A stretch of 64,000 nucleotides of DNA from DASUXA01 sp036378155 (GTDB lineage: Bacteria > Actinomycetota > Actinomycetes > Mycobacteriales > Micromonosporaceae): positions 22,616-86,615 of the forward strand of contig DASUXA010000034.1 of NCBI GenBank assembly GCA_036378155.1. Direction: 5' to 3'. Below, piece after piece: positions 34,850-44,182 of the stretch. The translations under genes were made by a program, and so were the position numbers. Each line of letters begins with the position of its first letter. The first letter of the stretch is position 1. The notes beneath the pieces were generated by a model. It had not been told where the DNA came from. It searched no databases and saw only the letters and a program-made list of their open reading frames with translations.

Positions 34850-37800
34850 CAGGTCCACACCTCCCGGTCCCACGCCCCGCTGTCCCAGATCAACGCGTCG
34901 CGGGTCGCGGTCGCTGCGATGGTCTGGGTGAACGCGTTGCCCGTCAACTTCCCGGTGATCGACCGCACCCAGAAGGTGCCGTCCAGTTCCAGGCCGTAGC
35001 TGTCGCGCACCCGGACCCGGTCGTAGTACTCCAACCGGGGATCGCCGACGATCTCCAAGTCGGTGATGACCGGTTGCGGGGTGGCGGTGTCGTTGAGCAC
35101 CCGCAGCGCGATGCCGTCGGCCACGGCGCGGCGCTGCCGCCACCGGTTGTCGGCCATGTCCAACGGCTGCACTCCGTAGGTGGCTTGCGAGTCGGTGTCC
35201 TGGCGTACCGGGGCTTCGGCGGCCTGCACCGACTCGGTCCAGTCGCCGTACAGCACCAGCGCGGACTGGCCTTGCGTGTCGACCAGCCACAGCGGGTGGG
35301 TGTACTGCGATTGCAGGTCGATACGCACCGTCGCCGGGCCGATCACCGACCAGGACACGGTGACCCGGCCCACCGTGGTGCCCGACGTCTTCATGTTCGC
35401 GATGCCGGTGCCGGTGTTGCCCAACTGGGTGCCGGTGCCGTCCGGGGCGGTGTTCACCGCGCAGGTGAACCGCAGGCTGCCGCCGAACGCCGGGCCGGAC
35501 AGTCCGACGACCAGGCTGGTGGTGCGGGCCGGTTCCAACCGCAACGCGTTGCTCGATGACCACACCGGCGACGCCGAATGCATCACCACGGGGCTGTACG
35601 GGCAGCGCACATAGTTACGGACCCGCTGCACATCGACGTCGACCTTCAGTTCGGTGATGTTGCGGGTTGAGGTGAGGGTGAGTTGTTCGGTCTGCGCGGC
35701 CGGGGACACCAGCGCGGCGACGGTGCGGTACCGGAACACCCCGTCGTTGGTCCAGTACACGGCGGCCAGTTCGGCGGCGGCGACGTCTTTGAGCAGGTCC
35801 CAACTGTTCTGCTGGTCGGTGGGCACGATCGCGTCGAGGTCGTTGGTCGACGTGTCGATCACCGCGGAGGTGGTGATCGGTACCGCCGCGCCGATCCACG
35901 GGTCGCCCTGCGCCCCGCCGGGGGTGATCTGCACCTCGGCGATGCCGGCCCCGGTGTTGCAGCACACGTCGAAGTTCCAGGTGGTCGACGCGGTGCCGCC
36001 GGTCGAGGCGAGGGTGAACGTGGTGCTGGCGGTCGCCGAGTCGACCATCGTGGTCACCGCGCCGCTGCCGGTGTTGAACCATGCCCCGATCGAATGCCAC
36101 TTGCCGTCGGCGGGCACGGTCAGCGACGACGTGACGGTGGCGGTGCCGCCGGGCCGTTTCAGGAACAGGGTGGGATGCCCCGACGCGTCCAGCGACAGGC
36201 GGGCTTCGTAGTTGCCCGGCTGGTCGTACACCCGCACCCTGGCCGATTCGCCGGACGCGGCCCGGTTGACGTAGCACTCGATACGTCCCACGCCGGTGTC
36301 GGCGACGAACAGCCCGGTGGCGTTCGGGTCGCAGCGGCCGGACACGATGCCCGGTGGTTGGCTGGTCGGCACGGTCCAGGCGAGCACGAACGGGCCGGTG
36401 TCGAACGTCAACGGGTAGTCGTAGGTGTAGCTGGTGGCGTACACCCCGCCGAGCCCGGCGGCGGTGAGCCCGGTCAGGTCGTCGTGGATGAACGGCTGCC
36501 CCGAGCCGTGCATCGGTGCCCACAGCGCACACCCCGACCTTGGGGCCGGTGAGGCGTACACCTGGTTGCGTTGCAGCACGTACGACACCACCCAGGTGGC
36601 GTTGAGCCCGGCGCGGCGCTGCCACCCGTCGTCGGCGACCACGTACGGCAGGTTCGGCGCGGCCCGCAACCGGATCGCGTTGTCGACAGCGCTCAACGTC
36701 GCCGACCGGTCAGACGCCGCCACCGGCAGATTCGTGGTGTACCCGGTGAACAGCGGCACGTACTGGATGCCGCTGCCGGTGGCGAACCCGATCGCGTGGC
36801 GCACCGGCCGGGCGCGTTTCTCCTTCGCCGCCAGCGGCGAGGTGCTGCCGACCGGGGAGAAGTACCGGGCGGGGGCCATCGACGCGGTGCCCTTGCCGAA
36901 CGTGACGGCCAGGCTGCGCGCCGCCGAGCCCTCCACGACGCGGACCTGTTCGGGCACGTCACCGGTCAGCGTGCCGTCGGTGGACACCTCGACGACCTTG
37001 CCGGACACGTCGTCCAACGGTTGGATCACCACGTTCGGCACCAGCGCCATGCCGGCACCCTGCCCGTGGTCCGACCCGATGGTGGAGGTGGCCTGGTAGT
37101 TCACGGCCACGGCCGGCACGGTGCCGGCCGAGTCGGCCAGTTCGAGGGTGAGGTAGGCGGTGGCGTCCGGCGCGGTGCCGGACCCGGCGCTGCCACCCCC
37201 GACGGCGATGTTGCATGCCCCGGCGAAGAACCAGTTCCCGTCGGCTTCCTGCCACGCGACGAAGATCACGTACTGTCCGGCGGTGGCGAACGACCGCGAC
37301 CCGGACAGGTTTTGGGTGAGCGTGCCGACGGTGTAGTTCGACTGGACGTTGGAAAAGTCGTACGCGGTGCCCATGTCGACGACCCCGCTGACAATCTTCC
37401 GGGCGGTGATCAGCAGGGTGGGGGCGGTGAACGGCACCGGGGCGTGCAAGCTCGCCGACGCGGTCACCGACACGCCGGTGCCGGGGCTGGTCGGCGACGC
37501 GGTCAGCGAGTCGACCACCACCGGGCGGGCGGTGCCGCCTTCGCCGCGTTCGGTCAACCCGGTCGCCGCCGTGATCGTGGCGGCCGACGCGGCGGCCACC
37601 CCGCGCACCTCGACGGCGCACAGCGCGTACGCCTGGTTCGCCGGGGACGTCATGCCTTCGGTGTACGTGCCGGCCACGTCGGCGAACTTGTGCCACCCGT
37701 ACTGCGACGTCTCGGTCGAGTAGTGGTAGTAGTCGTCCTCGACGGTCGGCGCGTCCCGGTAGGTGCGGGTCGCGGTCTGCGAGTTCGCGTCACCATCCAC

Positions 37801-38781
37801 CATGATCAGCAGGCTGTTGTCGCGGGTCGTGGTGATCGGGCACGACGGTTTCGCGCCGGTGCCGTGCGCGGTCGCGGTCGCCCCACCCCATGTCTGCTCG
37901 CCGTGCCCGGTGACCACGTAGATCGCCCCGGCCCGGTACCCGGCGGAGCTGCCGGCGATGGTGATCGTGTAGGTGCCGGCGGTCGCCGCGTACGCGGTGA
38001 AGATCGCAGCCTGTCCGCCGGAGTTGGTTTCCTGCACGGCGGCGCGCGACGTGAACGTCAACGCCGGGGACGACGACACCGTGTAGGTGAACCCGTTCCA
38101 CCCTTCGCCGACGGTGACCACGATCAGCGCCCCGGCGGGCACGGTGACCGGCTGCGCGGTCGACGTGCCGTTCGTCGTCGACCAGGTCGTCACCGACGAG
38201 ATCGTGGGCGCGGTCGCCCCCGACCCACCCGACGACCCCCGGTACAGGGCCAGCATGGTGTTCCACCGGTTCGCGGCGGTCGGCACGATCGTGCCCGAGG
38301 CGTAGCCGGTGCCCGACGTGTGGTCGGCCGACACCGTCGACTCGGTCGGCCGGTCACCGAGCCCGCTGTAGCAGTACGGCAACCCGACCGCGTGACACGG
38401 CGTCGACCAGGTGAACGTGGCCGTGGTGTCCCCGGCCTGCTTACGTCGGCGCAGGATCGCCAGGTGGGAGCCGGACGAGCCACCCTCGCCGTTCTGCTGT
38501 TCGAGCACCCACCCGGTCGGCGCGACCAGCGGGGTGCTCTGCTCGCAGGCCAGCCCGATCGCGGCGAAACACCACTCCCCGACCGGGGCGTTGGTGAAGT
38601 CCAACGTCACACTGGTGGTGGCGGCGTTCGCGAGCACGGTCGACCCGACCCACGGCGCGGCCAACGTCGTCGGGGTGCCGAACCCGTCGTTGTCCCAGTC
38701 GACGAGGACCTGTCCGGTGATGCGCCGCGCCGGGGAGGTGATCGCGGCGGCCAGGTCGGCGCTGACGCTATACAAGGTCAC
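34849..38781 (-). CDS. large minor tail protein with lectin-like domain, 1310 aa
   Basis: One of the largest prophage proteins, placed directly after the distal tail gene, where siphophages encode the tail hub/adsorption protein. The N-terminal 400 residues are beta-sandwich-rich with repeated Thr/Ser/Gly strands; about residues 790-960 look like a concanavalin/LamG domain (GKWHSIGAWFNTGSGAVTTM, FNFDVCCNTGAGIAEVQI-like); the last 260 residues (ELKVDVDVQRVRNYVRCPYS) resemble hub proteins. It starts at GTG 38781, overlapping the upstream gene by 14 bases. It probably binds cell-surface glycans. Confidence 0.82.
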   Translation of the reverse strand: MTLYSVSADLAAAITSPARRITGQVLVDWDNDGFGTPTTLAAPWVGSTVLANAATTSVTLDFTNAPVGEWCFAAIGLACEQSTPLVAPTGWVLEQQNGEGGSSGSHLAILRRRKQAGDTTATFTWSTPCHAVGLPYCYSGLGDRPTESTVSADHTSGTGYASGTIVPTAANRWNTMLALYRGSSGGSGATAPTISSVTTWSTTNGTSTAQPVTVPAGALIVVTVGEGWNGFTYTVSSSPALTFTSRAAVQETNSGGQAAIFTAYAATAGTYTITIAGSSAGYRAGAIYVVTGHGEQTWGGATATAHGTGAKPSCPITTTRDNSLLIMVDGDANSQTATRTYRDAPTVEDDYYHYSTETSQYGWHKFADVAGTYTEGMTSPANQAYALCAVEVRGVAAASAATITAATGLTERGEGGTARPVVVDSLTASPTSPGTGVSVTASASLHAPVPFTAPTLLITARKIVSGVVDMGTAYDFSNVQSNYTVGTLTQNLSGSRSFATAGQYVIFVAWQEADGNWFFAGACNIAVGGGSAGSGTAPDATAYLTLELADSAGTVPAVAVNYQATSTIGSDHGQGAGMALVPNVVIQPLDDVSGKVVEVSTDGTLTGDVPEQVRVVEGSAARSLAVTFGKGTASMAPARYFSPVGSTSPLAAKEKRARPVRHAIGFATGSGIQYVPLFTGYTTNLPVAASDRSATLSAVDNAIRLRAAPNLPYVVADDGWQRRAGLNATWVVSYVLQRNQVYASPAPRSGCALWAPMHGSGQPFIHDDLTGLTAAGLGGVYATSYTYDYPLTFDTGPFVLAWTVPTSQPPGIVSGRCDPNATGLFVADTGVGRIECYVNRAASGESARVRVYDQPGNYEARLSLDASGHPTLFLKRPGGTATVTSSLTVPADGKWHSIGAWFNTGSGAVTTMVDSATASTTFTLASTGGTASTTWNFDVCCNTGAGIAEVQITPGGAQGDPWIGAAVPITTSAVIDTSTNDLDAIVPTDQQNSWDLLKDVAAAELAAVYWTNDGVFRYRTVAALVSPAAQTEQLTLTSTRNITELKVDVDVQRVRNYVRCPYSPVVMHSASPVWSSSNALRLEPARTTSLVVGLSGPAFGGSLRFTCAVNTAPDGTGTQLGNTGTGIANMKTSGTTVGRVTVSWSVIGPATVRIDLQSQYTHPLWLVDTQGQSALVLYGDWTESVQAAEAPVRQDTDSQATYGVQPLDMADNRWRQRRAVADGIALRVLNDTATPQPVITDLEIVGDPRLEYYDRVRVRDSYGLELDGTFWVRSITGKLTGNAFTQTIAATATRDALIWDSGAWDREVWT

Positions 38782-39655
38782 TCACATCCACGAGTGTCGC
38801 TTCCATGTCGCGGTAGCCGGCGAACTGCACCTTCGACGCCATGTCGACGATCGCGACCAGCGGCACCCCGTCGCCGGGCGCGTCGGTGGCGTCGTCACCA
38901 CCGATGTCCAGCCGCGCCCCACCCAGGTACATGGCGGTGGCGGTGGACACGCTGGTCGGGTCGACCTGCACCCGAGGTTCGATGTAGACGGTGCCCGCCG
39001 GTGGTGTCGCGGTCACCGTGAACCGCGACCACGCCGACGTGGACAACGCCGTGTACGTGCTCGTCGCGGTGGACAACACCGCCGCGTTGACGTCAAGGAA
39101 CTGGATCGCCACGCGGGCACGCAGCGTGGTCTGCCCGTGCAGCCGCGCCCAGAATGTGACCTGTTCCGGTTGCGGCCACGCGATGTACGACCGGTCGGCC
39201 GACGACGACGCGACCAGCCGCAAAATGCCCTGCGTCACCGTCGCCGGCAGGCTGTGTTTGATCGACGTGGTGCCCTGGTACACGACCGAGGTCGACGTCG
39301 ACAGGGACTCGGTGCCGGCCAGCACCGCGAACCCGGTGGTGTTGCCCAACGCGTTGCCACCCGACGCCTGGTTGCGGGTCAGGTAGTTGTCGCAGTTCGG
39401 GTCGATCAGGGTGAACGGTGGCGGGCCGAGGTGCCCGAGGAACAGGGCACGCAGATACGACCGTTCGGTCAACGTCAGGTACGACCAGGAGAACTTCCAG
39501 GTGCGGGTCGGTCGGATGCCCTGGTCGACGGCCGCGCCGCCGCCGATCAGCTTGTGGACCGTCGCGCCGAAGTCCTCCACACCCGGTTCGTAGCCGCGCA
39601 GCGGATACGCGAACGATGACAACGCGCCGGGCCGGCCAAGGTAGTACACGCCCAC
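38768..39655 (-). CDS. distal tail-like protein with CBM-like domain, 295 aa
   Basis: The first gene after the tape measure, the normal position of Dit. Residues 1-100 contain a Dit-like start (YYLGRPGALSSFAYPLRGYE, then FSWSYLTLTERSYLRALFLG); residues 115-285 form a beta-sandwich like carbohydrate-binding modules (SYIAWPQPEQVTFWARLHGQ, TSAWSRFTVTATPPAG). The latter matches tail proteins that bind cell-wall sugars. It starts at GTG 39655, one base after the tape-measure stop. Confidence 0.8.
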   Translation of the reverse strand: MGVYYLGRPGALSSFAYPLRGYEPGVEDFGATVHKLIGGGAAVDQGIRPTRTWKFSWSYLTLTERSYLRALFLGHLGPPPFTLIDPNCDNYLTRNQASGGNALGNTTGFAVLAGTESLSTSTSVVYQGTTSIKHSLPATVTQGILRLVASSSADRSYIAWPQPEQVTFWARLHGQTTLRARVAIQFLDVNAAVLSTATSTYTALSTSAWSRFTVTATPPAGTVYIEPRVQVDPTSVSTATAMYLGGARLDIGGDDATDAPGDGVPLVAIVDMASKVQFAGYRDMEATLVDVSDLV

Positions 39656-39656
39656 G

Positions 39657-42600
39657 TCAGCCCTCCCACTCCACGCGCCGCTGCGCGGCGGTCACCGCGT
39701 GCGCCAACTCCCGCTCGCCGACCTTGACGGTGATGTCGTGCCCCTGCTCGATCGCGGCGTGGATCGCGGCGAGCAGCCGCACCACATCGCGCATCGTGTC
39801 GTGGGTGGTGACGTTCTCCGGCTTGCCGGTGCCGTTGTAGACCGACGACCAGCCCGGCATCAGCGGCCCACCGTTGTCGTAGCCGCGCGGAGGCAGGTTC
39901 GGGTTGGCCTGCTGCACCGCGAAGATCGACCCGTAGCGGGCACGGATGTAGTTGATACCGGCGACGATGTTCGCGACCGGGTTGAACGGGTCGTTGGGCA
40001 GCCGGGGATCGCGGTACGCGGCGAACGTCGGGCCGATGGTTTGCATCAGACCCATCGACGGATGCCCGGCGCGGGCGTTGGCGTCCCACAGGTTGATCGC
40101 CCTCGGGTTGCCGCCCGACTCGCGGCCGATCAGTACCGACAGCGGGCCGATCCACGACGGACCCACCCCGGTCAACGCGACAGCCGCCGCGATCCACTGC
40201 GCCAACGCCCCGGACGGCGCGCCACCACCGGCGAACATCGAGCCGAGACTGTGGGTGACGAAATCGGCGATGACCGACACCATCTTGCGGGGGATCGCGG
40301 TCAGCAGCTTCACGAAATCACCGTTGCCGAACGCCCCGGCGATACCGTTGATCGCCCCACCGACCTTGCCGAGCAGCCACTTCGCGGGGCTGGTGAAGAT
40401 GCCGAGGATATCGCCGATCGCGCCGCCGATCGCGCCGACGATGCCACCGGAGGCGAACCCGGTGATCGGCTCGCCGCGTCGTGCTGCCGCGTTCCACGCC
40501 AGGAACCGATCCTTGCCGATCTGGCGAACCAGTTCGGGCACGGCCACACCCTCGCCCTTGGACAGCATCGCCGGGATGGTGTCCCGGCCCGGTTCGTAGC
40601 CGTCGAGCACACCACCGGAGGCGAGCCCGTGGAACACCGGGGCCACGGCACCGGCACCGATCTCGTGGACGGCACCCAGGTGCGGCGCGCCGGGGAACAC
40701 CCCGGCCACCGCGTTCCACGCGTTGATGATCCCATCGTTGATCACGTAGCGGATCACCCAGTTCACCGGGGTCTTCGCCAGGTTCTGCACCCGCGCCCAC
40801 GCCGCGCCGACCGCGTTGGCTCCGGCGTTCCACGCGTTCGGCACGTCCCGCGTAATGAACCGGATCATGAAGTCGAGCACCGGTCGGATGCCCCGGTTCC
40901 ACACCCAGTCGATTGTGGACTGGATGCCGTGCCACACCGGTTCGATGACGTTGTGCCACAGCCAGGTGAACGCCGGGGCGACCAGGTTCTCGATGAACCA
41001 CTTCACCGCCCGGAAGATCGGCAGAATGTAGTAGTTCCAGTACGCGCCGATCGCGGCCTGAATACCGTTCCACACCGGTTCGATGACGTTGTGCCACAGC
41101 CACACGAACGCGGGGGCGACCACACCCACGATGAACGCCCGGATCGCGTTGAACACCGGCGACAGCACGTTGTTCCACGCGAACGACGCGGCGGCCTGGA
41201 TGCCGTGCCAGGCGGCCTCGACGACGTTGCGGAACCCCTGGAAGTGGGTCCAGGCGTAGATCAGCGCGCCGACCAGCAGGCCGAGCAGCGCGATGACCAG
41301 CCCGAGCGGCGACACGGTGAACGCCAGCGACAGGGCCAGCCACGCCACCCGCACCACACCGATCACCGCCGACGCGAGCCGGAACGCGGTCACCGCGGCC
41401 AGCACGTACGGGGCGATCGGCAGCAGGGTGGTCGCCAACGTCACCAGGATCGGCACCAACGCCTTGATGATCGCCACCACGATCGGTAGCACCTGCGCGG
41501 CCATGTGAACGAACGTCGCGGCGACCTGCCCGAGCACCGGGGCCAGGTCGCGGAACGCTTTCGCCAACACCGGCATCAGCGGTTGCAGGTTCGCGGCGAG
41601 GATCACCGCGAACTGGCGGATCGACGGCAGCAACGCCGAGATGACCTGCGTCAGCCCGGTCGCCAGGGTGGTGATCAGGTTGCGGACCACCGGCACCAGC
41701 GGCGACACCGCCAGCAGCAGTTGCACCAGCACCGGCCACAGTTGCCGCAGCACCGAGAAGAACAGCCCACCGGCCACGTTCAACGCGGCGAACACCGTCT
41801 TGAGCACCTCGACGCCCTGCGTGGAGCGCAGGAACGCGGCGGCCTGCCCGGTCAGGTTCACCAGGGTCGTCAGGAACGTGTGCCCGTAGACGTTCGCCAC
41901 CCCGAAGATCGACCCGATGATCGACCCGACGTTGAGCACCAGGTTGCCCAGGTCGCGCAGCACCCGAATCGCGTTGTTCAGCCACACCGTCAACTGGCCG
42001 GTGGACTGCGCCCGGATGATGAACGCGTCGAACCGCTGCGCCAACGCGGTGAACCCGGTGCCCAGCGCGGCGACCACCGGCGCACCGGCGGACAGCAGCA
42101 CCCCGAACGCGTGCGCCAGGTAGATCACCCCGGTCGACGCGCGGCCGATGGACACCCCGGTGGCGTCGAGCACCGTCGACACACCCTGCACCAGCGCGCC
42201 GTTACGCGCGGCGGTGCCCAGCCCGAGCGCAAACCGGTTGATGCCGTCGGCGACGTGCGGCAGGTGCGCGGTCAGCAGCGGGAACCACAGCGACGCCAAC
42301 GCGGCGATCTGCACGTTGAACCCGGCGAAGACATGCTGCTGCACGGTCCTCTGTAGACGCTCGAATTGCGGGTTCAGACCGCCGATCTCTTTCGCGAGGT
42401 TCTGCGCCTCCGGGGTCAGCTCTTTGAACGCGTTCGCGATCTTCTTCGGGTCGCCGGACGCGACCGCCGAGATCGCCTTGCCGACACCGTGGAACGCCAA
42501 CGCCAGCACCCCACCGGCGGCAGCCGCGCCGACGAACGCGGCCGGCGCGGCGACCGCGATACCAGCGACCTCGGTCAACGCCGACGCGAGCCCGAGAATC

Positions 42601-42839
42601 TGCGGCGACGCGGTCACCGCCGCCGCGCCCAACGCGACCCACTTCGAGCCGAGCAGCGAGATCGACGCGGCCAGCCGGGTGAACACTTCTTCACGGATCG
42701 AGTTGGAGAACTCGTCTTTGAACTGGCGTCCGGCGGCGTTACCGACCTTGCGGCCGATCTCGTGCCCTTCGGCTTCCAGTTCGGCGGTGTTCGCGTCGAC
42801 CTTCGGACGCACCCGCACGAACACGTCGGCGAGACTCAC
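39657..42839 (-). CDS. tape measure protein with lytic transglycosylase domain, 1060 aa
   Basis: The long hydrophobic and helical protein fixes tail length and is ejected with DNA. The N-terminus is the usual charged segment (FVRVRPKVDANTAELEAE), then many hydrophobic helices; at about 520-640 two Trp-rich copies of WLWHNVIEPVW occur. Residues about 885-990 form an SLT domain with the catalytic Glu (about 903) in GRESGGNP, followed by SMGLMQTIGPTFAAY and NPVANIVAGINYI, which would cut peptidoglycan during entry. By tail scaling (about 1.5 angstroms per residue) the tail would be roughly 150 nm. Confidence 0.95.
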   Translation of the reverse strand: MSLADVFVRVRPKVDANTAELEAEGHEIGRKVGNAAGRQFKDEFSNSIREEVFTRLAASISLLGSKWVALGAAAVTASPQILGLASALTEVAGIAVAAPAAFVGAAAAGGVLALAFHGVGKAISAVASGDPKKIANAFKELTPEAQNLAKEIGGLNPQFERLQRTVQQHVFAGFNVQIAALASLWFPLLTAHLPHVADGINRFALGLGTAARNGALVQGVSTVLDATGVSIGRASTGVIYLAHAFGVLLSAGAPVVAALGTGFTALAQRFDAFIIRAQSTGQLTVWLNNAIRVLRDLGNLVLNVGSIIGSIFGVANVYGHTFLTTLVNLTGQAAAFLRSTQGVEVLKTVFAALNVAGGLFFSVLRQLWPVLVQLLLAVSPLVPVVRNLITTLATGLTQVISALLPSIRQFAVILAANLQPLMPVLAKAFRDLAPVLGQVAATFVHMAAQVLPIVVAIIKALVPILVTLATTLLPIAPYVLAAVTAFRLASAVIGVVRVAWLALSLAFTVSPLGLVIALLGLLVGALIYAWTHFQGFRNVVEAAWHGIQAAASFAWNNVLSPVFNAIRAFIVGVVAPAFVWLWHNVIEPVWNGIQAAIGAYWNYYILPIFRAVKWFIENLVAPAFTWLWHNVIEPVWHGIQSTIDWVWNRGIRPVLDFMIRFITRDVPNAWNAGANAVGAAWARVQNLAKTPVNWVIRYVINDGIINAWNAVAGVFPGAPHLGAVHEIGAGAVAPVFHGLASGGVLDGYEPGRDTIPAMLSKGEGVAVPELVRQIGKDRFLAWNAAARRGEPITGFASGGIVGAIGGAIGDILGIFTSPAKWLLGKVGGAINGIAGAFGNGDFVKLLTAIPRKMVSVIADFVTHSLGSMFAGGGAPSGALAQWIAAAVALTGVGPSWIGPLSVLIGRESGGNPRAINLWDANARAGHPSMGLMQTIGPTFAAYRDPRLPNDPFNPVANIVAGINYIRARYGSIFAVQQANPNLPPRGYDNGGPLMPGWSSVYNGTGKPENVTTHDTMRDVVRLLAAIHAAIEQGHDITVKVGERELAHAVTAAQRRVEWEG
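40932..41102 (-). repeat. direct repeat within the tape measure gene
   Basis: A 33-base stretch is repeated exactly at 40932-40964 and 41070-41102 (period 138 bases, 46 codons), with weaker similarity outside it. It encodes the WLWHNVIEPVW repeats. Such in-frame repeats let tail length change by recombination. Confidence 0.8.
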
Positions 42840-42845
42840 GCGACG

Positions 42846-43085
42846 TCACCTCCGACCACCAACCCGTAGAGCGGCGAGCAGTTCAGCCCGCTCCGGGTCG
42901 ACCGGTTCGGGAGGTTCGTTCAGCCACGTCTCGAACTCGTCGAGCGCGTCGTCCACTGTGGGCAGGTCGCCGTCGCCACCGGCGGCTTTGAACGTGGCCG
43001 CCACCAGGCGTTCGTTGAGCGCCCGCTGCTCGACCTGGTCGCGCAGCAGGGTGTACGCCACGTCGCACAGTTCGGCGAGACTCAG
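42846..43085 (-). CDS. tail assembly chaperone, second part, 79 aa
   Basis: This short protein (SLAELCDVAYTLLRDQVEQR, then DALDEFETWLNEPPEPVDPE) matches the gpT-like part of tail chaperones in actinophages. It lies in the -1 frame relative to the gene before it. No ATG is available at the expected start; the codon in place of the usual Met is CTG at 43085, overlapping the upstream stop as CTGA, and GTG 43061 would cut eight residues. It may start at CTG or be reached by a programmed -1 frameshift from the upstream gene. Confidence 0.7.
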   Translation of the reverse strand: MSLAELCDVAYTLLRDQVEQRALNERLVAATFKAAGGDGDLPTVDDALDEFETWLNEPPEPVDPERAELLAALRVGGRR

Positions 43086-43555
43086 CTCGTCGGCGGTGCC
43101 TCGTTCGCATGCACGATCGCCAACGCCAGGTCCGGTCGGGCCTGCCCCTGCAACCGTGCGATGACCCGCTCCACCTGCGATGAGCCGCCCGTTGATGTAG
43201 TGGCGATGTTCGGCCGCCCAGGCGACGAGTCGGAGGGCGGCGTGGTAGGGCGGTCGGCCATCGCCGCGAGCAGCAGTTGCGACACTTCGATCAGGTCTTC
43301 GACGTTCTGCCGGTTGTCCAACGCCAACTGCCAGAACGCGTCGAAGTCATCCGGGTGGATGATCTTTCGGAAGAAGTCCATCGTCGCGATCACAGCCTCG
43401 GGGCTGTTCTCGTCGATCGTGGCGGCCTTGTTCATCACGTCGAGCAGCAGCGTGCTCGACACCTTCGGGTTCACCCTGACCTCGGTGCCGAAGTAGTCGA
43501 ATGTGTCGTCGGCGTCCGGCTTCGTCTTGCCGAACGACCCCAGGTGCCTACCCAC
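43082..43555 (-). CDS. tail assembly chaperone, gpG-like, 157 aa
   Basis: Placed just upstream of the tape measure gene. It has the actinophage gpG pattern: MGRHLGSFGKTKPDADDTFD at the start, FFRKIIHPDDFDAFWQLALD in the middle, LLLAAMADRPTTPPSDSS, and RPDLALAIVHANEA at the end. These chaperones coat the tape measure during tail assembly. Its stop overlaps the second chaperone segment, which is read in the -1 frame. It starts at GTG 43555. Confidence 0.85.
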   Translation of the reverse strand: MGRHLGSFGKTKPDADDTFDYFGTEVRVNPKVSSTLLLDVMNKAATIDENSPEAVIATMDFFRKIIHPDDFDAFWQLALDNRQNVEDLIEVSQLLLAAMADRPTTPPSDSSPGRPNIATTSTGGSSQVERVIARLQGQARPDLALAIVHANEAPPTS

Positions 43556-43577
43556 AGTGGATCATCCCTTCCCCGGT

Positions 43578-43865
43578 CTATTCGTTGATGCCGAGGACAC
43601 GGCGGCCCTCGGGGCTGGTACGCGGGGCCACCTTCGGCGGGTCTTCCAGGTGGTAGCCGTGCCGGATCACGTTGGAGTGCGGCACCGGATGCCCGACGTC
43701 GTAGGCCAGGGCGTTGCCGTGCGGGATCGGTTCGACGGCCACCCAGTGCCCCCACTCGTCGACCTGCTGCTGCCGGTACTCGTCGACGTCGGACGGGGCG
43801 GGTGGCGTCGGGGTGCCCTCGGGGGCGTTGTCGGCGGTCGGCTTGACTTTGTCGCTGGCGGCCAT
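43578..43865 (-). CDS. phage protein of unknown function, 95 aa
   Basis: A small, Pro/Asp-rich protein (NAPEGTPTPPAPSDVDEYRQ, then VGHPVPHSNVIRHGYHLEDP) of a type found near head-tail or tail genes of actinophages; no function is known to me. It occupies the place where the major tail protein should be, but is too short for one. AGAGAGGCAGC lies before the ATG at 43865. Confidence 0.65.
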   Translation of the reverse strand: MAASDKVKPTADNAPEGTPTPPAPSDVDEYRQQQVDEWGHWVAVEPIPHGNALAYDVGHPVPHSNVIRHGYHLEDPPKVAPRTSPEGRRVLGINE

Positions 43866-43879
43866 GAGCTGCCTCTCTT

Positions 43880-44182
43880 TCACATTGATTCGGCTGCGTG
43901 TTTGAGGAAGTGCTTCGCGCGCACGTACTTGGTTCCGTCTTCCTGGAACCGCATGTAGTCGTAGAGCCGGTCCCACGACACGACCGCGTCATCCACCACC
44001 ATTTCGGCGTGGATTGATGCGGCGCCTGCGCCGGTGCGTTTCGGGGCCAGATAGGCGGCCAGCCGGGCCACCTGGTCGCCGACGTCACGCACCCCGGCGC
44101 GGGCGTCGTCGCTGGACGCCAACTCGGCGTACGCGGCCGGGTTGACGATGACGGTGATGTCGAGGTCGTCGGTGGCGGACAT
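43880..44182 (-). CDS. HK97 gp10-like head-tail/tail component, 100 aa
   Basis: The pattern LAAYLAPKRTGAGAASIHAE followed by WDRLYDYMRFQEDGTKYVRA and HFLKHAAESM is that of HK97-gp10-type proteins, which join or complete the head-tail interface. It follows the tail-terminator-like gene with an ATGA overlap, the standard order in siphophages. It is one of the few connector genes left in the element. Confidence 0.8.
   Translation of the reverse strand: MSATDDLDITVIVNPAAYAELASSDDARAGVRDVGDQVARLAAYLAPKRTGAGAASIHAEMVVDDAVVSWDRLYDYMRFQEDGTKYVRAKHFLKHAAESM

Noticed and set aside
36571..39021. Plus-strand frame of 816 codons opposite the large tail protein
   Set aside because: Low-complexity Arg/Gly/Pro reading antisense to a protein with clear domains; no start site or family features.
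43180..43290. -1 frame with YHAALRLVAWAAEHRHYING inside the gpG-like gene
   Set aside because: It is open and protein-like, but the other frame (ADRPTTPPSDSS, RPDLALAIVHANEA) matches the usual actinophage gpG end better, so it was not annotated as coding.
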